Assembly (NCBI GenBank): GCA_046350255.1
Contig: JAXMAV010000003.1
Coordinates: 372,001-436,000 of the forward strand
Source of the DNA: CALDUY01 sp046350255
Lineage (GTDB): Bacteria; Planctomycetota; Planctomycetia; Gemmatales; Gemmataceae
Direction: 5' to 3'
DNA length: 64,000 bases
Shown here: positions 35,131-44,449 of the stretch, one piece after another
Position numbering within the stretch: position 1 is the first letter of the stretch
Layout of the letters: each line of letters begins with the position of its first letter
Position numbers and translations under genes: made by a program
The notes under the pieces: model-generated
Databases searched by the model: none
Seen by the model: only the letters and a program-made list of their open reading frames with translations
What the model was told of the DNA's origin: nothing

Positions 35131-38100
35131 TCAACGGGATTCCTGAGGCTGGTCGAGCAAGGAGACCAGCAGCGAGTCCAGCTCGCTCTCCGAAAGATCC
35201 CCGACCCCCTCGGTCGCAATGGCGACGGGAAGAGCCGGCTCGCCCGACTGCCCGGGGCCTTCCTTGACCGGTGCAGTGTTGGCCGCGGCCGCGCCGAGTT
35301 GCTCGACGATGCCATCCACCAACTTCCGCACCCGCAGCCCCTTCAGAAAGTCCACCAGCGACAGGGACACGCCCAGGCTGGTTTCGACCCGGTTGCGGAC
35401 CTGGATCGCCATCAGCGAGTCCAGCCCGAGTGACTGCACCGGAAGCTCCATGTCCTCGTCCGACAGCGGCGCTCCCAGCAGCCGCGCCAGTTCCAGCCGC
35501 AGGTACGCCTCCACCAGCGCCCGTCGCTCGAACGGCGAGGCCGCCAGCAAGACTGCCCGCTCCGGCGCTGGCACCTCCGGCGCCGTTCGTTCTTCCTCCA
35601 CCGGCTGGGCCTCTGCCCGGGCCGGAATGTAGCGCTGATCGCCCCGGAACGCCACCAGCGGTTCGCGTTCGCCGCTCCGCAGCGCCTCCGCCAGCTGCAG
35701 CGCCTGTTCGGCCATCGGCAGCGATGGATCCAGATCGATCCGGCAGACGTTGTTCTCCGCCGTGGTCGGCCACGCGCCCAGGCTGACTTCCCACAGCTCG
35801 TCCACCGTCTCTCCCGTGTGCGTGCCTGCCGCATCCGGCAGCACCACCACGCGGCGCGAATCGGCCGTCACGGGCAGATGTTCCGCCAGCGCCTTCGCCA
35901 GCGGTCCTGTCCCCACGACGCGATAGCCCCCTTCGGTGTGACACGTCGTCGTCGTCCGGGCCGCCGCCACATCGCGCCGCGCCAGCAGCACCACCTGGTC
36001 GGGATCGGGCAGACGACCATCGTTCTCCGGCAGCGCCACCACCGCGTCGAAGCCTTCCTCGAGCAGCAACCGCCGCCACGCCGCCGGCGCGATCAGCGGG
36101 TAGTCCGGACGTACCGCATCGACGCCAGAGAACTTCCACCAACCCTCGGTCAGGCCGAAGATCAGGTCGAGCAGCCGGCGCGGTCCCGTGCCTTCCAGCA
36201 ACACCATCAACCCGCCCGGCGTCAGCAGCCGACCCGCGTGACGCACGCTGCGCCGCAGATCATCCGTCGCGTGCAGCACGTTCGAGGCGATGATGACGTC
36301 GAACTGTCCATCGGCGAAGCCCTGACTCGCTGGATCGTTCTCCAGGTCCAGCGTGCGGAAGTCGAGCACCGGATACTGCGCGAACGTGGTTTTCGCCCGC
36401 GCCAGGAACAGGCTCGACACATCGGTGAACACATACTCGGTGCGTCCCGCCGGCAACACCGGCAAGAGCGCCTGCGTGGTGCCACCCGTGCCTGCGCCGA
36501 TCTCGAGGATGCGCACCGGGCGATCCGTCGGCAACGTCGCCAGCACATCGGTCAGCGCCCGCGTCAGCAGGGCGTTGTAGAAGCGCGCCACCGGAGCCCG
36601 ACTGTAGATCTCCGAGGTCAGCTGGCCCGCCTCGCCCTCGAACAGCACCTGCAACGGATCGACCGTCCCCTGCAGCACCGGCGCCAGATGATTCGCACAG
36701 TGATGAGCCAGCCGCAGCTCGACATCAAAATCCGGGAAGCGCTCGCGCAACTGCAGATGCAGCCGGTGAGCATCCTCGGCGGGCGGCAAACTCCGCACCG
36801 TGACCGTCTCGTCGGCGAACTCCAGCCAGCCATCCTGAGCCGCCAGCTCCATCAACCGGCGAAGGAGACGCAGCTTGTGCGGTGCCACGCCCAGCTTGCT
36901 TCCCAGCTCGGTCAGGGCATAGCGCTCGCCAGCGCTGGGCCGCCAGCCCAGCCGCGACAGCCCCGCCACGATGTACAATCCCGCCAGCCGGTCGAACTCC
37001 GGACGCAGACGTACCGCATCGGCCAGCGGATGTTGCTGCCAGGCCGCATCGACGGCCCCGCCCACCAGCGCCGCCAGTCGGTCGAAGTTCGGCACCCGCC
37101 GCGGCAGCGCCTGCGCCCAGTTCGAGCGCGGCTTCCACGCCATCGTCGGCTGCGTCTCGACCACCTCGGTCGCCGTCACCGTCCGCGCGACGCGCGGCAG
37201 GTCGGTGAACCAGTATTCGCGCCGCTGGAACGGATAGCCCGGCAGACGGATCCGCCGGCCCGGCGTCGTCAGCTTGTCCCACTGCAGCCGTGCGCCATCG
37301 ACGTGCAACCGCGCCAGGCCGCGCTGTGCTTCCTGGGCCTTCTCGTCGCGCACCGAGGCCAGCCACGCCGGCTCGCCGGCTAGCTGACACGTCGCCCCCA
37401 GTCGCGACAGCACCGCCGCCGGTCCCACCTCAACAAAGTGAGTGATGCCCAGTTTCTCGAGCGCTCGCAGGCTCGCCTCGTACTGCACAGTCGCCCGGGC
37501 GTGCTCGGCCCAGTAGTCCGCCGTCGGCGCCGCCGTCATCACCTCGCCGGTCACGTTCGACACCAGCGCCAGCTGAGGCGCTCGCTGCGTGATGCGTGCC
37601 GCCATCTTGCGCAGGCCCGGCAGGGCTGGCTCGATCAGCGCTGAATGGAAGGCCCGCCGCACCGGCAGGAACTTCGTGTCGATCCGCAGCTCGGTCAGTT
37701 CCATCGCCACGGCCGCCAGTGCACCGGCGTCACCCGCCAGCACACATTGCCGCGGTCCGTTGCTCGCCGCCAGCGCCACGCGCTCGCCGTAGCGCACCAC
37801 CGTCGGACGCACCTGCTCGACCGCCGCCAGGCAGGCCAGCATCGCACCCGTCGGGCACACCTGCATCCGCCGCCCGCGCTCGACGATCAGCTTCAGGCCA
37901 TCTTCCAGCGAGTAGACGCCCGCCACACAGGCCGCCACGTATTCGCCCACGCTGTGTCCCAGCACCGCCGTCGGCTCGACGCCCCACGACCGCCACAGCT
38001 GAGCCAGGGCGTACTCGAAGGCGAAGAGGATCGGCTGAGCGAACTCGGTCTCCTCCAGGCGGGCCGGCTGCGCCATCATCTCGCGCACCGACCACCCGGC

Positions 38101-41100
38101 CATGCGCCGCACCAGGGCGTCGCACTGATCCAGCGCCGTGCGGAAGACCTCGTGACCGTCGAACAGTTTCTCCATCCCGGGGAAGGCCGACCCCTGCCCG
38201 GTGAACAGGAACGCCACCCGGCCCACCAGCGGAGCAAACGCCCGACCGGCCTGCACGCGGGCATCGCGCCCCGTCTTCAACCACTGCTCCAGCGCGGCCG
38301 CCAGCTCGCCCACATCCGAGGCCACCACCGCCAGCCGATGCGTGTGCTGCGTCCGGCCCAGCGCCAGCGTGCGGGCCACCTCGGCCAGGTTGGCTTCCGG
38401 ATGCGCGTGCAGCCAGGCCACCAGCTGACTCGCCGTCTCGCGAAGCGCTGCCTCGCCCCGGGCCGACAACGGCACCACCTGCGCACCGACAACCGGGGTA
38501 CCCGGCAGCGGCGTCGTCAGGGCGCTGTTGGACACCAGGGCATGGGCGTTGCTGCCACCGAAGCCGAAGCTGCTCACGCCCGCCAGCCGGGTCGTACCCG
38601 CCGGCCAGGTCGTCGGCTGCCGCGGAATACGGAAGCGCGTCCCTTCCAGGCGAATGAGCGGGTTGACCTCGCCCAGCCCGACGATGGGAGCCACCTCGCC
38701 GTGATAGACCTGCAGCGCCGCCTTGATCAATCCCGCGATGCCAGCCGCTGCTTCCAGATGGCCGATGTTCGCCTTCACCGCGCCCAGCGCACAGGGCGTC
38801 TTCGCCTGACCCAGCGCCTCACGCAGTGCATCAAACTCGATTGGATCGCCCAGCGCGGTGCCCGTGCCGTGTGTCTCGATGCAGCCGACGTCGTCGGGTT
38901 TCCGCCCCGCCCGCGCCAGGGCATGTCGCACCAGCGCCGTCTGCGCTGCGCCGTTGGGAGCCGTGATACCGTTGCTCTTGCCGTCCTGGTTGACCGCCGT
39001 CGCTTCCAGTACCGCGTAGATCGGGTCGCCGTCGCGCACCGCCAGGGCCAGCGGCTTCAGCACCACCACGCCCACGCCCTCGCCGCGGACATACCCATCC
39101 GCCGTCGCGTCGAACGTCTTGCATCGTGCCGCCGGCGATAGCATCTGCGCCTTCGACAGCGCCTCGGTGATGTCCGGCGTCAGAATCAGGTTGACGCCTC
39201 CCGCCAGGGCCAGCTCGCACTCGCCGTTCCGCAGCGCCTGGCAGGCATAGTGCAGCGCCGTCAACGACGACGAGCAGGCCGTGTCGATCGCCAGGCTCGG
39301 CCCGTGCAGGTCGAGATGGTACGACAACCGATGCGCCGCCATGCTGGCCGCGTTGCCGGTCGCCAGATACATCTCGGATCCGGCATGATCGGAAACCAGC
39401 CGAGCGTAATCCGCGCTGGCGATGCCGACGAATACCCCCGTCAGCGAGCCCGCCAGGCGATCCACCGCGATGCCGGCATCTTCGAGAGCATGCACCGCCG
39501 TCTCGAGCAACAGCCGATGCTGCGGGTCGATCCACGGCGCCTCGCGCGGCGACAGCGAGAAGAAGCCCGCATCGAAGCCGCGAATCTCATCCAGGTAGCC
39601 ACCGCGTGTGGTCGTCAGTGGACGATCCGACGCTGGCCAGCGATTCTCGGGAAGCTCCCGGATGGCCGAGCGCCCCTCGCGCAGCAGCTTCCAGAACTCC
39701 TCCGGTCCCTCGGCGCCGGGGAAACGACAACCGATGCCGATGATCGCCACGCGCTGATCGATGGCGGCCGATCCCGTCGCCGTCGGAGCCACCTCGCTCT
39801 CGCCACCCAGCACCCGGGCCAGGCTCGCCACCGTCGGCGCACTGTACATCAGCGTCGGCGACAGCGTTCGGCCCAGGAAGCGTTCCAGGTCGCTGGCGAT
39901 CTGCACCATGGCCAGTGAATCGAGGCCATACGCGGCGAACGGCTTTTCCACGTCCACCTGCGACCGATCGGTGTTCAGCTGCCGCGCCAGCCGGTCCACC
40001 AGCCAGGCCCGCAGCGCCGCCACCCGGTCGCCCTCGATGGGCGCCTTCACCACCGGCACCGTCTTCGAGTCGTGCGCGATGAACCGTTCGACGACGTCCA
40101 GCTCGTTCGCCAGGAACCGTTGCCGGGTCTCGCGTCGCGCCACCTTGCCCGACGACGTGCGCGGCAGAGTGCCGGAGCGGATCAGGACCAGTTCCTGCAG
40201 CTCGACGGCGAACTCCTCGGCAATGGCGGCCCGCGCCAGGCGAAACACCTCGTTGTCGCCCGTGGCCTTGTAGCTGCGCTGCACCTCGTAGACCAGCACC
40301 AGCCGGGCGCCACGCTCCGTCTCGTCGGTGAAGGCGGCCCCGCCTCCTGACTTCAGGAGTGGCGACGCGACCTGCACCACTTCCTCGATGTCCTGCGGAT
40401 AGTAGTTCCGCCCGCGGATGATCAGCACATCCTTGAGCCGGCCGGCGATGAACAACTCGCCCTCGGCGAAGAAGCCCAGGTCGCCCGTCCGCATCCAGCG
40501 CCGCGACGGATCCGACGCCAGCTTTCCGCCGAACGTCGCCTCGGTAGCTTCCGGCCGCTCGAAGTAACCCGCGGCCACGCTCGGGCCATGCACCCACACC
40601 TCGCCGATGTGCCCGTCAGCCAGCGCTGCGTTGCTTTGCGGATCGACGATGCGCACGTCCAGGTCGTCAATCGCCTTGCCCGAACCGACTAGGGCGCGGC
40701 CTCGATCCGCCTGGATGGCTCGATCCTGCTCCAGCGATGCACCGTGGAAGCTCCGCACCAGCGGGCCCGCGCCGGCTTCCACCCCCGTCACCATCAGCGT
40801 GGACTCGGCCAGGCCGAAGCAGGGGTAGAAGCTCTCGCGCCGGAAACCGCACTCGGCGAACGTCCGGGCGAAGTCGTCCAGCACGCGAGCCGAGATCGGC
40901 TCGGCCCCAACGTAAGCGACGCGCCAGGCCGACAGATCCAGCTGCTTCCGCTGCTCGGCAGTGATGCGTTTGAGCGCCTGCTCGAACGCGAAGCACGGCC
41001 CGCCCGAAATATAGGCGCGCGACCGGCTCACGCTGTCCAGCCAGCGGAATGGATCCTGTAGCATGGCCATCGGCGACATCAGATGCTGACACCCGGGATA

Positions 41101-41793
41101 CCACACCGTGCCAAGCAGGTTGCCGATCAGCCCCATGTCGTGGAAGGCCGGCAGCCACGAGACGCCGACCACGCCGTGACCCAGCCCCATCGCCCGGCTG
41201 ATCCCCGCGATGTTGTGCAGGATGCAGCCGTGCGTCAGCATCACACCCTTGGGATCGCCCGTCGATCCCGAGGTGTATTGCAGCACCGCCAGGTCGTCCG
41301 ACTTCACCGCCACGGGCTTCCAGTCATCCGCCCTGTCGGTCGCGGCATCGCTGGCAATCCAGGGAAGCTGGGCCAGCTCGGGCATCTGCGCGGTCAACCG
41401 CTCCCGGTCCGCCAGCAGATCGGCCGGCGTCAGCACCAGCGACGGGCGACAGCTGGCCGCGATCCCCGCCAGACGAGCGTCCGGCTTGTGCGGCCGCGGC
41501 GGATAGGCCGGCACCGCCACCAGCCCCGCGTAGAGGGCCCCGTACAGGCCCACCATGAACTCCAGCCCCGGCGGGTAGCACAGCAGGGCTCGCTCCCCTG
41601 GCTGGAACCGCTCGCGCAGCTCCACCGCCACGGCGCGTGCCCGGCGATCCAGCTCCGCGAAGGTCAGCGAGGCGGACACACTGCCGTCCCGGCTGGCCAG
41701 GAAGCGAAACCCCAGGTGGTCCGGCTCGCCGACCCGCTGTCGGAGTAGCTCGACCAGGTTGCTCACAGAGGTAGCATCGCGGCGGGCTTGCAT
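35131..41793 (-). CDS. Hybrid FAAL-ACP-KS-AT-cMT-ACP type I polyketide synthase
   Basis: 2220 residues. Domains: fatty acyl-AMP ligase at about 10-580 (LQYTSGSTGDPKG near 175, WLPAFHDMGLIG, MRTGDLGF); carrier 1 with serine in YGLDSLAM near 624; ketosynthase at about 700-1130 with DTACSSSLT near 839, ETHGTGTALGDP and NIGHLEAAAG; acyltransferase at about 1190-1490 with GHSVGEY near 1278 and AFHS near 1380, which predicts malonyl-CoA; C-methyltransferase at about 1570-1940 with LEIGAGTGGTT near 1765; carrier 2 with GLDSLMAI near 2125. Between the methyltransferase and carrier 2 only the end-piece usually found after a KR remains (VAFRGDQRYIPA); no KR, DH or ER is complete. Predicted: loads a fatty acid and adds one alpha-methylated beta-keto unit. 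Confidence 0.93.
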   Translation of the reverse strand: MQARRDATSVSNLVELLRQRVGEPDHLGFRFLASRDGSVSASLTFAELDRRARAVAVELRERFQPGERALLCYPPGLEFMVGLYGALYAGLVAVPAYPPRPHKPDARLAGIAASCRPSLVLTPADLLADRERLTAQMPELAQLPWIASDAATDRADDWKPVAVKSDDLAVLQYTSGSTGDPKGVMLTHGCILHNIAGISRAMGLGHGVVGVSWLPAFHDMGLIGNLLGTVWYPGCQHLMSPMAMLQDPFRWLDSVSRSRAYISGGPCFAFEQALKRITAEQRKQLDLSAWRVAYVGAEPISARVLDDFARTFAECGFRRESFYPCFGLAESTLMVTGVEAGAGPLVRSFHGASLEQDRAIQADRGRALVGSGKAIDDLDVRIVDPQSNAALADGHIGEVWVHGPSVAAGYFERPEATEATFGGKLASDPSRRWMRTGDLGFFAEGELFIAGRLKDVLIIRGRNYYPQDIEEVVQVASPLLKSGGGAAFTDETERGARLVLVYEVQRSYKATGDNEVFRLARAAIAEEFAVELQELVLIRSGTLPRTSSGKVARRETRQRFLANELDVVERFIAHDSKTVPVVKAPIEGDRVAALRAWLVDRLARQLNTDRSQVDVEKPFAAYGLDSLAMVQIASDLERFLGRTLSPTLMYSAPTVASLARVLGGESEVAPTATGSAAIDQRVAIIGIGCRFPGAEGPEEFWKLLREGRSAIRELPENRWPASDRPLTTTRGGYLDEIRGFDAGFFSLSPREAPWIDPQHRLLLETAVHALEDAGIAVDRLAGSLTGVFVGIASADYARLVSDHAGSEMYLATGNAASMAAHRLSYHLDLHGPSLAIDTACSSSLTALHYACQALRNGECELALAGGVNLILTPDITEALSKAQMLSPAARCKTFDATADGYVRGEGVGVVVLKPLALAVRDGDPIYAVLEATAVNQDGKSNGITAPNGAAQTALVRHALARAGRKPDDVGCIETHGTGTALGDPIEFDALREALGQAKTPCALGAVKANIGHLEAAAGIAGLIKAALQVYHGEVAPIVGLGEVNPLIRLEGTRFRIPRQPTTWPAGTTRLAGVSSFGFGGSNAHALVSNSALTTPLPGTPVVGAQVVPLSARGEAALRETASQLVAWLHAHPEANLAEVARTLALGRTQHTHRLAVVASDVGELAAALEQWLKTGRDARVQAGRAFAPLVGRVAFLFTGQGSAFPGMEKLFDGHEVFRTALDQCDALVRRMAGWSVREMMAQPARLEETEFAQPILFAFEYALAQLWRSWGVEPTAVLGHSVGEYVAACVAGVYSLEDGLKLIVERGRRMQVCPTGAMLACLAAVEQVRPTVVRYGERVALAASNGPRQCVLAGDAGALAAVAMELTELRIDTKFLPVRRAFHSALIEPALPGLRKMAARITQRAPQLALVSNVTGEVMTAAPTADYWAEHARATVQYEASLRALEKLGITHFVEVGPAAVLSRLGATCQLAGEPAWLASVRDEKAQEAQRGLARLHVDGARLQWDKLTTPGRRIRLPGYPFQRREYWFTDLPRVARTVTATEVVETQPTMAWKPRSNWAQALPRRVPNFDRLAALVGGAVDAAWQQHPLADAVRLRPEFDRLAGLYIVAGLSRLGWRPSAGERYALTELGSKLGVAPHKLRLLRRLMELAAQDGWLEFADETVTVRSLPPAEDAHRLHLQLRERFPDFDVELRLAHHCANHLAPVLQGTVDPLQVLFEGEAGQLTSEIYSRAPVARFYNALLTRALTDVLATLPTDRPVRILEIGAGTGGTTQALLPVLPAGRTEYVFTDVSSLFLARAKTTFAQYPVLDFRTLDLENDPASQGFADGQFDVIIASNVLHATDDLRRSVRHAGRLLTPGGLMVLLEGTGPRRLLDLIFGLTEGWWKFSGVDAVRPDYPLIAPAAWRRLLLEEGFDAVVALPENDGRLPDPDQVVLLARRDVAAARTTTTCHTEGGYRVVGTGPLAKALAEHLPVTADSRRVVVLPDAAGTHTGETVDELWEVSLGAWPTTAENNVCRIDLDPSLPMAEQALQLAEALRSGEREPLVAFRGDQRYIPARAEAQPVEEERTAPEVPAPERAVLLAASPFERRALVEAYLRLELARLLGAPLSDEDMELPVQSLGLDSLMAIQVRNRVETSLGVSLSLVDFLKGLRVRKLVDGIVEQLGAAAANTAPVKEGPGQSGEPALPVAIATEGVGDLSESELDSLLVSLLDQPQESR

Positions 41794-41953
41794 GGTGGCG
41801 TCGCGTCAAAACGTGGTGAGGGTCAACGGCTTCGCGCCGATCCAGTTCCTGCCTCCACTAAATGGCAGACAGAACCCCTCTCATCAAGTCAAATTTTCAC
41901 AGCTTGCCTCAGTTACCTGTTTTATCACATGGCAGCGTCGGCGGAACCCGCGG

Positions 41954-41986
41954 ACATGGAGAAGCCATTCCATCTCCATGTACATG
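41954..41986. promoter_or_regulatory. Inverted repeats in the leader upstream of the PKS gene
   Basis: A perfect 9-bp inverted repeat (ACATGGAGA 41954-41962 / TCTCCATGT 41973-41981, 10-base spacer) runs into a 10-bp perfect palindrome CATGTACATG (41977-41986). They lie about 160-190 bases upstream of the PKS start, in the 269-base gap behind the C45 gene. An AT-rich island with TTGACTTG (minus strand, about 41890) lies between them and the gene. It could be an operator or a hairpin between two transcripts. Confidence 0.4.
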
Positions 41987-42062
41987 CGACCCTGTCCGGT
42001 TGTGACGAAAAGAAGGAAAAAAAGGTTGATACCGGAGAAGAGGAGTCACCCTGCCGGATCTT

Positions 42063-43163
42063 TTAATCCCGTTTCGGAGAGCGGCCCTGAAGCAGGTCAG
42101 CCAGCTCCAGCGTGACCAGCGGACCGCCGCTGGAAGGCAACTGGCCGACCGCCAGGTGCAGGCGCAGCGGACCCGGCTCGAACACCATGGTCTGCAAGGT
42201 GTGGTCGTTCTGATGGGCCTGGTGCAGCCCCCCTTGCACGTCGGCCACACCCAGGCGCGGCTGCCGGCTCGCTGCCCGGCGCAGCGTCCGTTCGCGGTCA
42301 AACGTCTGCAGGAAGTTGATGCGGAAGGCGTGCTCTAAATTCCTGTGCTGGAAATGGTTCGAGCAAATGGCGAAGCCCGCGGCACTGCAGCGTTCATGCA
42401 CGCGCGCCGGGGTCACCTCGAAGGCGGCGACCCGGCCTCGGTCGGCCAGCGCCACGTTGAAGTACGTCGTCCGCCGAAGTCGCGACAACAGATGCCGGGC
42501 CTCGTCGATGGTCCGGCACTCTTCCAGTATCTTGCGGAAACAGACAGCATAGGGCGTGCCGGCCAGGTTCAGCCGGCGCACGAACAATGGTGCCTGGAAC
42601 ACCTCGAGGATGGCCAGCGTCAGCCCTGCCTCGTTCATGCCCGACAGCACACCCACCAGCCCTGGAAAGCCCACCGAGACGAACCCCAGCTTGCCTTCCG
42701 GCCGGTAGACAGTCACCAGACTGTACTCGTGCGCGTACCCCTCCGAGGGGTAGTCGAGGTTCCGGCCCAGCAGCGGGCCCTCGGTGGCCGAGCGCTCCGC
42801 CTCGACGAGCACCGCGGAACAGGCGAACAGCTTCTTGATGTCGAAGAGGGTGTTGCCCAGCACCATCCAGCCGCGCGGGTGGCCACACGTCCGGGCGATG
42901 GCCTCGAACTCGGCCCGGTAGGACGGTTCCAGCCGGCCGATCATTCCCTCACCCAACCGGGTGAACAACCGTTCCAGCCAGCCGCCCCCATACTTGTGCA
43001 GTAGCTGCACGGGATAGGCCGCCATGGGCCCAGCCGGCCGCAACGCCAGCGCACCGACCGCCTCGCCCATTCCCTCGGGAGAACCCGCCACCGTGAGCAC
43101 CGGCAGCCCGTGGAGGTACCGCAACTGACCGCCGCTCTGCTCACCTTCCGGGTATCGAAACAT
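42063..43163 (-). CDS. C45 family autoproteolytic acyltransferase/hydrolase (Ntn fold)
   Basis: 366 residues from ATG 43163, which has AGGA six bases upstream; a GTG one codon earlier is possible. The family start is the mid-protein segment FACSAVLVEA, where Cys near residue 115 would become the N-terminal nucleophile after self-cleavage, followed by GPLLGRNLDYP, VGFPGLVGVLSGMNEAGL, CRTIDEARHLL and YFNVALAD. This is the layout of acyl-CoA:6-APA acyltransferase and acid-ceramidase-like enzymes, which hydrolyse or transfer linear amides. It is first in the same-strand series leading into the PKS/NRPS genes, 269 bases upstream. It could trim, deacylate or release the lipopeptide, or act as a self-protection hydrolase. 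No signal peptide is visible. Confidence 0.85.
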   Translation of the reverse strand: MFRYPEGEQSGGQLRYLHGLPVLTVAGSPEGMGEAVGALALRPAGPMAAYPVQLLHKYGGGWLERLFTRLGEGMIGRLEPSYRAEFEAIARTCGHPRGWMVLGNTLFDIKKLFACSAVLVEAERSATEGPLLGRNLDYPSEGYAHEYSLVTVYRPEGKLGFVSVGFPGLVGVLSGMNEAGLTLAILEVFQAPLFVRRLNLAGTPYAVCFRKILEECRTIDEARHLLSRLRRTTYFNVALADRGRVAAFEVTPARVHERCSAAGFAICSNHFQHRNLEHAFRINFLQTFDRERTLRRAASRQPRLGVADVQGGLHQAHQNDHTLQTMVFEPGPLRLHLAVGQLPSSGGPLVTLELADLLQGRSPKRD

Positions 43164-43166
43164 CAC

Positions 43167-43402
43167 CGTTCCTGGCCCCTCGCGCTGCCGCTGCTCCCTT
43201 TCCTGGCTCTCCCGTTCCGTGTATGTGCATTCTATGCACTCGCGCCGGACTCCGTGGCGCTTCCCCCTGGCTTCAGGCTTCTTCCACTCCTAATATTTTC
43301 TTCTCCTTATATTCGCATTCGCCTCATATCAGTTACCTTGGACCCTCGCCGACCGAGCGGGAGGGGGTTGGGGTTTCCCCCAGCGTCACCGGGAGTATGG
43401 AC
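43167..43402 (+). promoter_or_regulatory. AT-rich divergent control region upstream of pstS
   Basis: This separates the C45 gene (minus) from pstS (plus). It contains a short inverted repeat GTGCAT-TCT-ATGCAC (43225-43239) and an AT-rich stretch at about 43291-43345 with TAATATTTTC and TTATATTC, unusual in this GC-rich DNA and the likely pst promoter zone. I see no match to the E. coli Pho box, though planctomycete PhoB sites may differ. Confidence 0.4.
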
Positions 43403-44425
43403 ATGATGCGTGCAGGATTGGGGCTGTTCGGCCTCGCAGTACTTCTGACTCTGACGGGCTGCCCGGCCTCCAACCAGGAAAAGCCCCGCGGCGAACAACA
43501 AATCATCACCGCCGATGGCTCCAGCACCGTCTACCCCGTGACCGAGGCGGCTGCCGACGAGTTTCAGAAGAAGAAGCCCAGCATCAAGGTCACCGTCGGC
43601 AACTCCGGCACTGGCGGCGGCTTCAAGAAGTTCGTTCGCGGCGAGACCGACATCTCCGACGCCTCGCGCCCCATCCTCCAGAAGGAGATCGACGAGGCAA
43701 AGAAGTCTGGCATCGAGTACATCGAACTGCCCATCTGCTTCGACGCTCTCACCGTCGTCGTCAGCAAGGAGAACACCTGGGTCGATCACCTCACCATCAA
43801 CGAGCTGAAGACCATGTGGGACCCCGACACCAAGAGCAAGATCACGAAGTGGAGCGACATCCGCAAGGGCTGGCCCGACGAGAAGTTCGTCCTCTTTGGT
43901 CCGGGCACCGACTCCGGCACCTTCGACTACTTCACCGAGGCCGTCTCCGGCAAGGCCGGCCGCAGCCGCGATGACTACACCGCCAGCGAGGATGACAACA
44001 TCCTGGTGCGCGGCGTTTCCGGCAACAAAAACTCGCTGGGTTACTTCGGCTACGCCTACTACGCCGCCCACAAGGAGAAACTCCGCGCCGTCCCCATCCT
44101 CTGGGAGAAGGGCAAGGTCAAGACCCCCGTCGAACCCAGCCGCGATGCTATCATCAAGGGTTCCTACGCCCCCCTGTCGCGCCCCCTGTTCATCTACGTC
44201 AACAAGAAGTCGCTCGAAACTCGCTCCGACGTCAAGGAGTTCGTTGCATTCTACCTTGAAAACGTCGGTGCTCTCGCCCGCCGCAAGAAGTACGTCGAGC
44301 TGCCGAAGGAGGCCCAGGACCTCTGCCTGAAACGCTTCCAGCAGATGCAGACCGGTACCGGGTTCGGCGGCCACCAGGAGGTCGGCCTGTCGATCGAGGA
44401 CATCCTCAAACGCGAGCCAAAGTAA
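43403..44425 (+). CDS. pstS: Phosphate-binding lipoprotein of the Pst transporter
   Basis: 340 residues. Start ATG 43403 was preferred over 43397 because GGGAG then sits at normal spacing. Lipoprotein signal LLTLTGC with Cys as the lipidation site. Phosphate-binding motifs include ADGSSTVYP, GNSGTGGGFKKF, ISDASRP and FGPGTDSGTFDYF. It captures phosphate outside the inner membrane and delivers it to PstCAB. It is the first gene of the long plus-strand locus that also holds pstC, pstA, two pstB, phoR, phoU and phoB, and should be induced under phosphate limitation by PhoB. Confidence 0.95.
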   Translation: MMRAGLGLFGLAVLLTLTGCPASNQEKPRGEQQIITADGSSTVYPVTEAAADEFQKKKPSIKVTVGNSGTGGGFKKFVRGETDISDASRPILQKEIDEAKKSGIEYIELPICFDALTVVVSKENTWVDHLTINELKTMWDPDTKSKITKWSDIRKGWPDEKFVLFGPGTDSGTFDYFTEAVSGKAGRSRDDYTASEDDNILVRGVSGNKNSLGYFGYAYYAAHKEKLRAVPILWEKGKVKTPVEPSRDAIIKGSYAPLSRPLFIYVNKKSLETRSDVKEFVAFYLENVGALARRKKYVELPKEAQDLCLKRFQQMQTGTGFGGHQEVGLSIEDILKREPK

Positions 44426-44449
44426 CCCGCCGCGCCCCCCGAGATCACC

